A DNA stretch of 64,000 nt from Faucicola osloensis_D (GTDB taxonomy: Bacteria > Pseudomonadota > Gammaproteobacteria > Pseudomonadales > Moraxellaceae): NCBI GenBank assembly GCA_020041925.1, contig CP083409.1. One strand, 5' to 3'. The translations under genes and the position numbers were made by a program. Below, one piece after another: positions 1-8,554 of the stretch (position 1 is the first letter of the stretch; each line of letters opens with the position of its first letter). The notes beneath the pieces are model-generated. The model worked only from the letters and a program-made list of their open reading frames with translations, did no database searches and was not told the origin of the DNA.

Positions 1-1
1 A

Positions 2-94
2 AGTGGTCGTCACAAATACCGCGCTTATCAAGCACAATTACAAGCACTAGCAACTAGCAGCCAACCTACCATCCAAGTTTTTCAAATCCGATAA
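2..94 (+). CDS. C-terminal end of an unidentified protein (cut by window edge)
   Basis: An open frame enters from the left edge and stops with TAA at 92-94. It encodes about 30 residues beginning SGRHKYRAYQAQL and ending VFQIR. It lies 125 bp ahead of sstT on the same strand. The piece is too short to assign a family. The other two forward frames close early or look less protein-like, so this is the most likely reading of the upstream gene's tail. Confidence 0.45.
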   Translation, partial: SGRHKYRAYQAQLQALATSSQPTIQVFQIR

Positions 95-219
95 CTTCTC
101 TACCCAACACTTTGATAGCTTTAAATTAACAAGTTGACGATTTTAAAAATAATTTATGCAAATTGTTAAAAAATGTTAATATATCAGCCATTTTTGCGGT
201 GAAATATTGAGAGGTTATT

Positions 220-1455
220 ATGTTAAAGCTTATCCAAGCGTATCAGCGCGTGGGGTTGGTGCCTTTGATTGTGATAGGGCTGATACTTGGTATCTTAGTC
301 GGTTCATTAGCCAATCCGACTATTATCGGTGGTTTATCCATGAGTGTGGCGCAAACCATCTCAATTTTGGGCGCGTTGTTTGTCGGGGCGTTAAAAGCGA
401 TTGCGCCGTTGTTGGTGTTTATCCTAATCATTGCCGCTATCAGTCAGCATAAATCAGGCACTCAGGTCAATGTCCGCTCAACCATGGTGCTATATATGGC
501 GGGTACGTTCTTGGCAGCTTTGACGGCGGTAGTAGCAAGCTTTTTATTCCCAACCGAATTGATTTTAAAAGCCGGTGAAGTCAGTCAGACGCCACCGTCA
601 TCCTTAGCAGAAGTGATAAAAGTACTCTTGACCAACATGGTGGAAAATCCTGTCAAATCGATTGTCAATGCCAACTACATGGGCGTGCTATCTTGGGCGG
701 CGATTTTGGGTCTTGCCTTGCGCCATGCCTCAGACAATACTAAGCAAATGATTAACGATTTAGCGGAAGCGGTCTCAAGCGTGGTCAAATGGGTGATTTG
801 GTTTGCGCCATTGGGTGTGTTTGGCTTGGTGACACAAACCATCGCTGAAACGGGTCTGTCGGTGTTATTAAGTTATGCCCGTTTGTTAGCCGTGTTGGTC
901 GGCTCTATGGTGTTCATCGCGTTGGTTGTAAACCCGTTGATTGTGTTTGTCAAAACCCGCAAAAATCCTTATCCACTGGTGTTTACCTGCCTTAAAGAAA
1001 GTGGCATTACCGCCTTCTTTACTCGCAGTTCAGCCGCCAATATTCCTGTGAATCTAAACCTTGCGCATAAGTTAGGTTTGCATGAGGATACCTATTCAAT
1101 CACTATTCCGTTAGGTGCCACCATTAATATGGCAGGGGCAGCGATTACCATTAATGTCATGACATTGGCAGCGGCACATACGCTAGGTATTCATGTGGAC
1201 TTTGGGTCTGCGTTGTTGTTATCGGTGGTATCTACCTTAGCTGCGGCGGGGGCATCGGGTGTTGCAGGGGGTTCATTGCTATTGATACCATTGGCCTGTA
1301 GTTTCTTTAATATTCCTGACACCATTGCCATGCAGGTAGTGGCGATTGGCTTTATTATTGGGGTAGTACAAGACTCGGTTGAGACAGCACTCAACTCATC
1401 AACGGACGTGTTATTCACTGCAGCAGCGGATCCCAAATACGCTTATCATCGCTAA
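220..1455 (+). CDS. sstT: Serine/threonine:sodium symporter SstT
   Basis: The 411-residue protein belongs to the dicarboxylate/amino acid:cation symporter family and should import serine and threonine with sodium across the inner membrane. It is nearly all hydrophobic segments, and it carries the family's Ser-rich hairpin (TRSSAANIPVNL, about residues 270-281) followed by the TM7 signature NMAGAAITIN. Length matches E. coli SstT (about 414 residues). The ATG follows GAGAGG at a fitting distance. It stands alone and is followed by two hairpins that probably end transcription. A serine deaminase (sdaA) lies 47 kb away in the same window, so imported serine could be catabolised, though nothing links the two directly. 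Confidence 0.95.
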   Translation: MLKLIQAYQRVGLVPLIVIGLILGILVGSLANPTIIGGLSMSVAQTISILGALFVGALKAIAPLLVFILIIAAISQHKSGTQVNVRSTMVLYMAGTFLAALTAVVASFLFPTELILKAGEVSQTPPSSLAEVIKVLLTNMVENPVKSIVNANYMGVLSWAAILGLALRHASDNTKQMINDLAEAVSSVVKWVIWFAPLGVFGLVTQTIAETGLSVLLSYARLLAVLVGSMVFIALVVNPLIVFVKTRKNPYPLVFTCLKESGITAFFTRSSAANIPVNLNLAHKLGLHEDTYSITIPLGATINMAGAAITINVMTLAAAHTLGIHVDFGSALLLSVVSTLAAAGASGVAGGSLLLIPLACSFFNIPDTIAMQVVAIGFIIGVVQDSVETALNSSTDVLFTAAADPKYAYHR

Positions 1456-1496
1456 AAGTTGCTAAAGATTTTGAGCCATATAACGATAAAAAAGGA

Positions 1497-1534
1497 ACAA
1501 TAAAAAAGGGTATCAAGGGTGTCTTTTTTATTGT
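1497..1534 (+). terminator. AT-rich inverted repeat after sstT
   Basis: A perfect 12-bp inverted repeat (ACAATAAAAAAG with its complement) flanks a 14-nt loop 42 bp past the sstT stop. The stem is A/T-rich, so it is a weak terminator by itself; a better one follows at 1587. Confidence 0.4.
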
Positions 1535-1586
1535 CCAAATAATCAATAGACCAACATCAATAGACCAACTAGCTAATTATCCACAA

Positions 1587-1617
1587 AAAAAAAGATGCCA
1601 CGCGGGCATCTTTTTTT
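1587..1617. terminator. Bidirectional terminator between sstT and the Thr/Lys-rich gene
   Basis: The GATGCC/GGCATC stem is extended by A7/T7 around a 5-nt loop. It has a T run on either strand, so it can serve both sstT (forward) and the convergent gene that ends at 1643. Confidence 0.85.
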
Positions 1618-1642
1618 ATAAAAATCACTTAACAATTAGCGA

Positions 1643-2134
1643 TTATGGGTTTACTACAACAGGCACGGTCTGTACATCAACGGGTACGATCGTCGTTGTT
1701 GAGGCAATCGCTGTATTGTCATCAACCGGTTGCACGGTGACTGATTGAACTGCAGGGCCTGTTTGGATAACTTTTGCTACAGGGACCACAACTACAGGAT
1801 TTGGTTGAGCATTCATAGGTGCAGTTGGCGCAACAGATTTATTATTGGTTTCGTCGATTTTTAGGTCAGCTGGGATATCAATGTTTACTTCACTGGTTCT
1901 TGGCGTTGCTTTGCTGCCTTTTTTAGCCTTAGCTGAAGCTTTGGTGCTGTGATTATTTTTTGATGCTTTTGTGGATTTTTGAGTCGCTTTTTGCGGTTTT
2001 GCTTTTGCCGATGCTACGTTTTTGTGGGTGGTAGTCGATTTGGTCGTAGTCGTTACTTTAGTCGCTGCTTGGGCGCTGACTGTAAGACCGGTTGCTATCA
2101 CTAATGCAGTAAGCGTTGTGGCTAATTTTTTCAT
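1643..2134 (-). CDS. Exported Thr/Lys/Ala-rich low-complexity protein
   Basis: A 163-residue protein of unknown function. Residues 1-23 are a clear Sec signal peptide (MKKLATTLTALVIATG...) with cleavage expected after AQA. It is followed by a strongly basic Thr/Ser/Lys/Ala-rich segment (about 24-80) and a Pro/Val-rich tail (about 105-163) with repeated VVVP/VPVV-like runs. No catalytic motif or Cys pair is visible. The start has a GAGGA ribosome site. Composition suggests a disordered periplasmic or envelope-associated protein, possibly wall- or DNA-binding through charge; that is inference. A similar Thr/Lys-rich stretch occurs in the TolC-like protein at 42162. Confidence 0.7.
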   Translation of the reverse strand: MKKLATTLTALVIATGLTVSAQAATKVTTTTKSTTTHKNVASAKAKPQKATQKSTKASKNNHSTKASAKAKKGSKATPRTSEVNIDIPADLKIDETNNKSVAPTAPMNAQPNPVVVVPVAKVIQTGPAVQSVTVQPVDDNTAIASTTTIVPVDVQTVPVVVNP

Positions 2135-2319
2135 AATTTTTTCCTCATAGTTGATTGCTAGCTTGTTTTCTATAGTTATAATAGGTAGTTAGTATAATCC
2201 CCAAATATGACCGTATTATCAATTATCAATTATCAAGAAAATACTTTAAGGGAATACTAAAAGCCTAGCTGTCATTATAAACAATCAACAGATGTGAGAA
2301 TGTAAGGATTGGGGACAAA

Positions 2320-2357
2320 ATGTTGAAAATACGTAAATATGTTGAGAATACGTAAAT
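2320..2357. repeat. 19-nt tandem duplication
   Basis: Two adjacent copies of ATGTTGAAAATACGTAAAT differ at one base (A to G in copy two). They are non-coding. Confidence 0.8.
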
Positions 2358-2676
2358 AAATTTTTGCACTCTTAAGGAAGTTATTCGGTAGCGTTAACAA
2401 TCAGTAAAATTGTCAATAAAACGCGGTCAAATTTTGTTTTAAGTTAAATTTTATGGCATGAGTAAAAGATTAGTTATCGGAATTTATTAACAAAGTGTTG
2501 CAAAACTTACTAAAGCTTACTAGAAGCGTCAACGTCATCAACCTTGTAGGGCTTTTTTTTGCACTTTTTTATATAACGGCTATGAGAATGCCACAAACCT
2601 TACAAAATTGCTCGTTACAACAAGATAGAATCATTTTAATATAGCAGTCATGTGATAAAGCATAGGTCAACATGCT

Positions 2677-2706
2677 TTAACAACTAAAATGCACGTATAG
2701 TATAAA
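2677..2706 (+). promoter_or_regulatory. Candidate promoter of the DUF1328 gene
   Basis: TTAACA and TATAAA are separated by 18 bp, and the -10 element ends 54 bp before the start codon. This is a motif match only. Confidence 0.45.
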
Positions 2707-2760
2707 AGTGTCAAAATACAAAAGCAGGACATTTAAAACAATAAAAAAAGGAGAATTATC

Positions 2761-2916
2761 ATGTTTCGTTGGGCTATTATTTTTGCTGTAATCGCACTGA
2801 TTGCGAGTTTCTTAGGTTTTGGTGGTGTGGCAGGTTTATCGGCAAACTTGGCATATGTGTTCTTGGCAGTAGCGGTGATTTTATTTATTATTGCCTTTAT
2901 CAGCCGAAAAGTTTAA
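2761..2916 (+). CDS. DUF1328 / UPF0391 small membrane protein
   Basis: A 51-residue protein, MFRWAIIFAVIALIAS..., with two hydrophobic helices (about 4-24 and 29-47) joined by a Gly-rich turn (GFGGVAG) and a basic end (SRKV). This is the layout of the UPF0391/YtjA family, widespread small inner-membrane proteins of unknown function, in some species raised under stress. The start is preceded by a strong AAGGAG site. It is monocistronic, with a promoter-like pair upstream and a long inverted repeat downstream. Confidence 0.85.
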   Translation: MFRWAIIFAVIALIASFLGFGGVAGLSANLAYVFLAVAVILFIIAFISRKV

Positions 2917-2973
2917 ACACTAAAGTAATAAGATAGGTCTATTTCATTTAGTATGATCATACCAAACACGCTT

Positions 2974-3043
2974 AAAATAACCTTTTACTATGTAAAAACA
3001 CGTTTGTTTGATGCAAAGTGTTAAAAATGTAAAAGGTTATTTT
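2974..3043. terminator. Long inverted repeat with T tract, shared by convergent genes
   Basis: A perfect 15-bp inverted repeat (AAAATAACCTTTTAC with its complement) encloses a 40-nt loop and is followed by a T run. The right arm covers the stop codon of the reverse-strand gene ending at 3037, so it probably ends transcription from the DUF1328 side. Confidence 0.6.
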
Positions 3044-4023
3044 TTTTTGTTAGAATTTTCACTCAAATATAGCTTTGCCTCATATGCCAACAATGCCAGT
3101 AAGGCAACCAAAAATGGCATGATGTAATACAGTAATCTAAAAATCAATAACACCGCCAGCATCTGCGTCCGATCGACTTCGGGCAAAGCCGTAATCATGA
3201 CCACTTCAAACACCCCCAAACCGCCAGGAACATGACTTAAAATACCGATTGCCATTGATTGAATGAACGCAGAAAAGGTCGCCCAATAGCTGATATGCTC
3301 AGAAGGCGGTAACAGTAAGTAAAGTACCAACGCCACGGTACTTAAATCTAAAATGGCAATCGCAATCTGTTGCAGCACAATTTTGGCGGGCGGTAAGTCA
3401 AAACGCCAACCCCGAATCACCACATGTTTGCCTTGCTTGCCAGCGTACACAATAATCGCTGCAATAACACTTAACATGATGATGCCAAGCACCCGTACAT
3501 AAAAAGTATGCTCAAAGATGCCGAGGGATTTATCCAGTTCAGATAATAGTTGAACGGTAATCTCAGGATGGCTAGTCAAAGACGCCCCAATCAACGTAGT
3601 AATGCCAAAGGTAAACGCCATCGACACCATCCAGACGATATTGGCAATTTCATTATGAGTCAGATTAAAACGGCGATAGTTACGATAACGGATACCACTC
3701 GCGGTAACAAGATTGAGCCCAATGGTGTGGCTAATGGCATAAGCGGTAAAAGAGGTGAGGGCGACATGGCGGTAATCAAGTTTTTTGCCGAGTTGGCGGA
3801 GCGCAATAAAATCATAAATAGTAAGTACTAAATAACCAAAAGCCACCACGATGGCGGCGATAATAAGATGGAAGGTAGGAATATGCGCGATAGCGTCTAG
3901 AACGTCTTGATAGTGCACAGTTTTGGTCAAACGATAAAGCGCACGAATTGCCATAAAAAAAATCAATACCGTAATCGCTGTTAATGCAAGTCGCCAAACC
4001 TGCTTAAACCAAGAACTATTCAT
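3037..4023 (-). CDS. YbhN/UPF0104-family inner-membrane protein (MprF-like flippase fold)
   Basis: A 328-residue integral membrane protein with about eight hydrophobic segments. It matches the lysylphosphatidylglycerol synthase TM-region family (UPF0104, YbhN). Family-typical pieces include LNLVTASGIRYRNYRR near residue 102, a charged cytoplasmic loop, and SHVPGGLGVFE near 263. MprF N-terminal domains of this fold move lipids across the membrane, but no aminoacyl-transfer domain is present, so the substrate is unknown. The ATG is preceded by an AGG. The DUF1289 gene lies 55 bp upstream on the same strand, so the two may be co-transcribed. Confidence 0.8.
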   Translation of the reverse strand: MNSSWFKQVWRLALTAITVLIFFMAIRALYRLTKTVHYQDVLDAIAHIPTFHLIIAAIVVAFGYLVLTIYDFIALRQLGKKLDYRHVALTSFTAYAISHTIGLNLVTASGIRYRNYRRFNLTHNEIANIVWMVSMAFTFGITTLIGASLTSHPEITVQLLSELDKSLGIFEHTFYVRVLGIIMLSVIAAIIVYAGKQGKHVVIRGWRFDLPPAKIVLQQIAIAILDLSTVALVLYLLLPPSEHISYWATFSAFIQSMAIGILSHVPGGLGVFEVVMITALPEVDRTQMLAVLLIFRLLYYIMPFLVALLALLAYEAKLYLSENSNKKK

Positions 4024-4060
4024 GCATTCAACCTAATTTTTTTTAGTAGACATTACGATC

Positions 4061-4084
4061 AATTAATCAATTAATCAATTAATC
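4061..4084. repeat. Three perfect 8-nt tandem repeats (AATTAATC)
   Basis: Three head-to-tail copies. The last one covers the stop codon of the DUF1289 gene, so a change in copy number would alter the spacer between two co-directional genes and possibly the protein's end. Confidence 0.85.
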
Positions 4085-4363
4085 GCCAACATTATTTTCA
4101 TTATCTTCAAACAATGTCAAATTTATCTCATCATCTTGCACAGTTTGGGTGGGGGTTTGGTGCGCCAAACGCTGGGCACGCAGTCGTTTGAGTCGTCGGA
4201 TAGTCAATAACTTAAGTACTTGCCGCTTTTGTAAGTCATTCATCATAAGCCAAAGGTCACGCTCGGTGCGATTGCGCAAACAGCCTTTACAATAACCCTG
4301 TTTATCAAGCTCGCAGACTTGAATACAAGGACTGGCAATCTCAAATAACTCTTGCTGCTCCAT
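4079..4363 (-). CDS. DUF1289-family Cys-motif protein
   Basis: A 94-residue protein. Residues 13-29 hold the DUF1289 cysteine pattern (CIQVC...YCKGC), four Cys that could bind a metal or iron-sulfur centre. A conserved R-T-x-x-E-R-D-x-W stretch follows. The C-terminal third is acidic and variable. Function is unknown across the family. An AGGAG lies 11 nt ahead of the ATG. It probably shares a transcript with the YbhN-like gene that follows at a 55-bp gap. Confidence 0.8.
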   Translation of the reverse strand: MEQQELFEIASPCIQVCELDKQGYCKGCLRNRTERDLWLMMNDLQKRQVLKLLTIRRLKRLRAQRLAHQTPTQTVQDDEINLTLFEDNENNVGD

Positions 4364-4624
4364 CGCGGTGATAACTCCTGACTACGCCATACAAATGGAC
4401 GAGTAATCCACCTATGCAGAGATAGGGTTAACTGGGCTGAAAATCAAATAACACAGACAAAAACGTACCACCAAACACGGCTATCTAACTAACACGACAA
4501 ATTTTAACGTGTTGAAACCTCGCATCATGGCTATTTTAGCCAAGCAATGCTAAGATTAAATGTTAGCCAAACCAACAACAGTCGATATGATAATTTACTA
4601 TAATTAAAAATTTGAGATAAAGCC

Positions 4625-5254
4625 ATGCAAATTGTGTATATTCACGGACTTGATAGCAATCCAAACGCCGAAAAAGCGCAAAAACTCAAAGATTTTTGTG
4701 CCAAAAATTTCCCACAAATCAAGGTTGTTGCGCCCGATTTGAATCGTTCACCCAACGAGTCGATTGCTTTAATCCAAGAAATTATTGCCAACGACCCGAA
4801 TACAGGTTTGGTCGGTAGTTCGCTTGGGGGATTTTATGGCAATATTTTGGCGAATTTGACAGGTAAAAAAACGGTATTGCTCAACCCAAGTGTGCACAGT
4901 GGCACAAGTCTCAAACGTTTTTTTGGGGAAGATTTTGACAGTTTGCCCAATGATTATATCGGTCACGTGACCCCCGATGGCTGGCATATTAGCAAAAAAG
5001 ATATTGAGTGGCTGGTAGCAAATCGCCCCGAACAATCGCTCAATCCGCAGAATTTATTGGTCATTTTGAAAAAAGGCGATGAGCTGCTTAATTTCCAAGA
5101 TGCGGTCAATTATTTTAGTCAAAGCGCTTTGGAAAAAAGCAATGCCCAAAGCCATATCATCGTGGAAGACGGTGGCGACCATCGTATGAGTGATTTTGAA
5201 ACCAAACTACCGCAAATCATACTGTTCTTGTTTGGCTTGCCGTTGATTAAGTAA
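4625..5254 (+). CDS. yqiA: YqiA/YcfP-family alpha/beta-hydrolase (esterase)
   Basis: A 209-residue small alpha/beta-hydrolase. It begins with the family strand and oxyanion segment (YIHGLDSNP), has the nucleophile elbow GSSLGG with Ser66, and carries the catalytic His near the end in GGDHRMSDFE. E. coli YqiA is a short-chain esterase of unclear role, and its gene sits directly ahead of parE. The same neighbourhood is kept here, with one permease gene inserted between. That synteny supports the assignment beyond the motifs. Confidence 0.85.
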   Translation: MQIVYIHGLDSNPNAEKAQKLKDFCAKNFPQIKVVAPDLNRSPNESIALIQEIIANDPNTGLVGSSLGGFYGNILANLTGKKTVLLNPSVHSGTSLKRFFGEDFDSLPNDYIGHVTPDGWHISKKDIEWLVANRPEQSLNPQNLLVILKKGDELLNFQDAVNYFSQSALEKSNAQSHIIVEDGGDHRMSDFETKLPQIILFLFGLPLIK

Positions 5255-5336
5255 AAATTTTCTCGAAAGGTCAGGCGTTGTCCTAGAAAATTGGTTTATG
5301 ATATATGACATAAAAAAATAGGACTATGAAAAGCTA

Positions 5337-6101
5337 ATGGAATTTGAAATTACGTTGATTACTTTAGGTTTTTTTGCTTTTTGTGGGGGCTTAATAGATG
5401 CCGCAGTCGGTGGTGGTGGGTTGGTGCAAATTCCCGCTTTATTACACGCTTTGCCACAACATAGTATGGCTACCGTTTTAGGCACTAATAAGTTAGCCGT
5501 TTGGGCGGGTACATCAGCATCTACTTTAAAGTATGTTAATAAGATTAAATTTGTTTGGCGGCTTTTAATCCCTACCATGGTGGCGGCATTTATATTTGCT
5601 TTTTTTGGAGCAATGTCAGTTACTTATATCCCCAAAAAGGTCATGAGTTACCTTGTTTTTGTGTTGCTCATTTTGATGGCTATTTATACCTTTTTTAAAA
5701 AAGATTTAGGCACAGTTCATCATGATATGCCGCATGGCAATAAACAAATTTTGTTAGGTATGCTATTTGGTGGGCTGATTGGTTTTTATGATGGTCTCTT
5801 TGGAGCTGGTAGTGGTAGTTTTTTAGTCTTTGCCTTTATCAAAATTTTTGGATTTGATTTTATTAATGCGTCTGCATCAGCCAAAGTGGTTAATTTAGGT
5901 ACTTTCAGTGCAGCATTGTTATTTTTTATACCCACAGGAAATATTTTGTGGAAAATCGGTCTCATGGTTGCTATTTGTAATATTGTCGGTTCTTTGGTAG
6001 GTGTTTTCTTAGCATTAAAATATGGTAGTCAATTTATTAGAGTATTTTTTCTCATTCTTTTGGTTTTTTTAATTGTAAGAATGGGAATGACGTTATTTTA
6101 A
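5337..6101 (+). CDS. TSUP (TauE/SafE) family permease
   Basis: A 254-residue membrane protein of the TSUP family, which exports sulfite, sulfoacetate or related anions, or takes up small sulfur compounds. It shows two homologous halves with the family glycine motifs GGLIDAAVGGGGLVQIP near residue 17 and GGLIGFYDGLFGAGSG near 147. About eight hydrophobic helices are visible. The substrate cannot be told from sequence. It lies 82 bp after yqiA and 22 bp before parE, so co-transcription with parE is likely. A second, distinct TSUP gene begins at 63806. Confidence 0.85.
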   Translation: MEFEITLITLGFFAFCGGLIDAAVGGGGLVQIPALLHALPQHSMATVLGTNKLAVWAGTSASTLKYVNKIKFVWRLLIPTMVAAFIFAFFGAMSVTYIPKKVMSYLVFVLLILMAIYTFFKKDLGTVHHDMPHGNKQILLGMLFGGLIGFYDGLFGAGSGSFLVFAFIKIFGFDFINASASAKVVNLGTFSAALLFFIPTGNILWKIGLMVAICNIVGSLVGVFLALKYGSQFIRVFFLILLVFLIVRMGMTLF

Positions 6102-6123
6102 GTTTTATAGTCATGGAAATTTT

Positions 6124-8013
6124 ATGAGTAGTTACACATCCACATCACTTGAAGTATTAGAAGGTCTTGACCCGGTACGCCGCCGCCCCGGCATGTACAC
6201 TGACACCACACGCCCCAACCACCTTGCCCAAGAAGTCATCGACAATTCGGTGGACGAAGCCCTTGCAGGTCACGCCAAAAACATTACTGTCATTCTACAC
6301 ACCGACGGTTCGCTGTCGGTCGAAGATGACGGACGCGGCATGCCCACCGACATTCACCCCGAATTTAAGCAATCGGGCATTGAGCTGATTTTGACACGCC
6401 TACACGCAGGCGGTAAATTTTCTACCGACAACTACCAAGTCTCAGGCGGTCTGCATGGCGTGGGGATTTCAGTCGTCAATGCCTTGTCGCACAAAGTCGA
6501 TGTTACTGTGTGGCGAAATGGCGAAGCATTCACCATGCAATTTGTCGATGGCAATGCCGTTGCTCCGCTGGCGGTTGCCCCGTCTTCTAACAAGAAAAAA
6601 CGCGGTACACTCGTGCGGTTTTGGGTCAATGAAACATACTTTGACACGCCAAAATTTAACATCAAACAACTCAAACACCATCTTAAAGCCAAAGCCGTAT
6701 TATCGGCAGGGCTGACCATCACTTTTATCAATGAAATTGACGGCGATAAAGACGTTTGGCAATTTACCGATGGGCTATCGCAATATCTCACCGAGCAACT
6801 GGTCGAAGAAATCACCCTGCCAGAACAGCCATTTGTGTTTAATTACGACGCCAAAAAAGGCGAGCGAGCAGGGTTAAGTTTTGCCATTTGTTGGCTTAGC
6901 GAGGGTGGTACGCCTGTACAAGAAAGCTACGTCAATCTGATTCCTACAGCACAAGGTGGCACGCACGTCAATGGACTACGCACAGGTATTACGGACGCGT
7001 TAAAAGAATTTTGTGAACTGCACAATCTACTGCCGCGCAACGTCAAACTCGCTCCTGAAGATGTGTGGGATGGGGTCAATTATATTTTATCGCTAAAATT
7101 CTCCGAACCGCAATTTAGCGGACAGACCAAAGAGCGCCTATCGAGCCGAGAGGCAGCGGGCGTGGTACAAGCCTTTGCTAAAGATGGCTTTAGCCTGTGG
7201 CTCAATCAAAACTCTGAGATTGCCAAACAAATCGCTGAACTTGCCATCAATAAAGCGGGGAAACGGCTCAAATCCGCCAAAAAAGTTGAGCGTAAAAAAA
7301 TCACCCAAGGACCCGCATTGCCAGGCAAATTGGCGGATTGTCGCGGTGATTTGCGAGATGGCGCAGAGCTGTTTTTGGTGGAAGGGGATTCGGCAGGTGG
7401 CTCTGCAAAACAGGCACGTGATAGACATTTTCAAGCGATTATGCCCCTGCGAGGCAAGATTTTGAACACGTGGGAAGTATCGCCCGATACGGTGCTTGCC
7501 AGTGAAGAGATTCATAACATCGCCATTGCCATTGGCGTTGATCCTGATTCGGACGACTTGAGCGAACTGCGTTATGATAAAATCTGTATTTTGGCGGATG
7601 CCGATTCGGATGGACTGCATATTGCCACGTTGCTGTGCGCGCTGTTTGTCAAACATTTTAAAGCGGTCGTTGATGCAGGGCATCTGTATGTCGCTATGCC
7701 ACCGCTATATCGCATTGATATTGGTAAAGAGGTGGAGTACGCCCTTGATAATGACGAACTTCAGCAAATCTTGAAAAAAGTGGCAAAAAATAAAAAGCCG
7801 CAAATTACCCGATTTAAGGGGTTAGGCGAGATGAGTGCCGAACAGCTACGTGAAACCACGATGAATCCTGATACGCGACGTTTGGTGCAGCTTGACCTTG
7901 ATGACCCCACTGCAACCGATAGCGTGATGGATATGCTACTTGCCAAAAAACGCGCCAGCGACCGTAAGATGTGGCTTGAGCAAAAAGGCGATTTGGCGGA
8001 AATTGGGGTTTAA
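6124..8013 (+). CDS. parE: DNA topoisomerase IV subunit B
   Basis: The 629-residue ATPase subunit of topoisomerase IV, which decatenates daughter chromosomes together with ParC. The GHKL ATP-binding site is visible (catalytic Glu37, Asn41, DGRGMP at about 69-74). The transducer domain follows, then the TOPRIM domain with EGDSAGG (about 420) and the Mg-binding DADSDG (about 492). The length equals E. coli ParE (630), and the lack of the roughly 170-residue GyrB insertion rules out GyrB. Base composition looks higher in G/C than the neighbouring TSUP gene. parC is not in the window. Confidence 0.97.
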   Translation: MSSYTSTSLEVLEGLDPVRRRPGMYTDTTRPNHLAQEVIDNSVDEALAGHAKNITVILHTDGSLSVEDDGRGMPTDIHPEFKQSGIELILTRLHAGGKFSTDNYQVSGGLHGVGISVVNALSHKVDVTVWRNGEAFTMQFVDGNAVAPLAVAPSSNKKKRGTLVRFWVNETYFDTPKFNIKQLKHHLKAKAVLSAGLTITFINEIDGDKDVWQFTDGLSQYLTEQLVEEITLPEQPFVFNYDAKKGERAGLSFAICWLSEGGTPVQESYVNLIPTAQGGTHVNGLRTGITDALKEFCELHNLLPRNVKLAPEDVWDGVNYILSLKFSEPQFSGQTKERLSSREAAGVVQAFAKDGFSLWLNQNSEIAKQIAELAINKAGKRLKSAKKVERKKITQGPALPGKLADCRGDLRDGAELFLVEGDSAGGSAKQARDRHFQAIMPLRGKILNTWEVSPDTVLASEEIHNIAIAIGVDPDSDDLSELRYDKICILADADSDGLHIATLLCALFVKHFKAVVDAGHLYVAMPPLYRIDIGKEVEYALDNDELQQILKKVAKNKKPQITRFKGLGEMSAEQLRETTMNPDTRRLVQLDLDDPTATDSVMDMLLAKKRASDRKMWLEQKGDLAEIGV

Positions 8014-8026
8014 TGGCTAGGTAAAA

Positions 8027-8188
8027 ATGATTGACGTTAAGCCTACAATGATAGCGTATACTTTTGAAAGTGCAGGGCTATCTGATACGTTTGAACATTA
8101 TCAAGTAGATAAATCCTATTACGCGTTAGACTTTTTAAAGGAAAATGACGCTCGTTATATGATTTATCAATTTTCCCCTTCTGCCTAA
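8027..8188 (+). CDS. Hypothetical 53-residue protein
   Basis: A small frame from ATG 8027 to TAA 8186-8188, 13 bp after parE. The product (MIDVKPTMIAYTFESAGLSD...) is moderately acidic, Tyr/Asp-rich and has no signal or membrane segment. A weak AGG lies close to the start. It is not recognised. It could be a real small protein translated from the parE transcript, or the remnant of a longer gene between parE and ynfA. Its plausible amino-acid composition favours coding. Confidence 0.4.
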   Translation: MIDVKPTMIAYTFESAGLSDTFEHYQVDKSYYALDFLKENDARYMIYQFSPSA

Positions 8189-8215
8189 CATCTAACATGG
8201 GGCAAATCCGCGAAT

Positions 8216-8554
8216 ATGACTAAATTGTTGATTACCCTGCTTTTATTCTTTATCACCGCCATTGCCGAGATTGTCAGTTGTTATCTTGGCTATCTGATGC
8301 TCAAACAGCACAAACCGCTTTGGCTCATTGTACCTATGACCATCACGCTTGCCCTGTTCGTATGGCTACTGACCCTTCATCCCACCGCGACAGGGCGAGT
8401 GTATGCCGCATATGGTGGTATATATATCGCGACGGCTTTGGTATGGCTAAAATTTGTCGATGGCGTTTCTCTGACACACTGGGACAGCATTGGCGGTTTG
8501 GTGATACTGTTGGGCGCAAGTATTATCATCCTTCAGCCCAAAAGTTTGTTATAA
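8216..8554 (+). CDS. ynfA: YnfA/UPF0060 small membrane protein
   Basis: A 112-residue protein with four hydrophobic helices. It has the UPF0060 hallmarks AEIVSCYLGY near residue 17, HPTATGRVYAAYGGIYI near 59, and a WD...GGLVILLGA pattern at the end. The fold resembles small multidrug resistance transporters, and some homologues are reported to export cationic compounds, but the function here is unproven. It follows the 53-residue frame at 27 bp in the parE direction. Confidence 0.9.
   Translation: MTKLLITLLLFFITAIAEIVSCYLGYLMLKQHKPLWLIVPMTITLALFVWLLTLHPTATGRVYAAYGGIYIATALVWLKFVDGVSLTHWDSIGGLVILLGASIIILQPKSLL

Larger units (their letters stand above)
2135..2760. other. 625-bp divergent intergenic region
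   Basis: It separates the reverse-strand exported protein from the forward DUF1328 gene. It is A/T-rich, with a 19-nt tandem duplication at 2320-2357 and a promoter-like pair at 2677-2706. No convincing open frame or structured RNA was seen. Confidence 0.5.

Noticed and set aside
7138..7683. A 181-codon open frame antisense to parE
   Set aside because: It lies entirely inside the well-supported parE gene and its product has no recognisable domain or ribosome site. It is a shadow of the forward frame.
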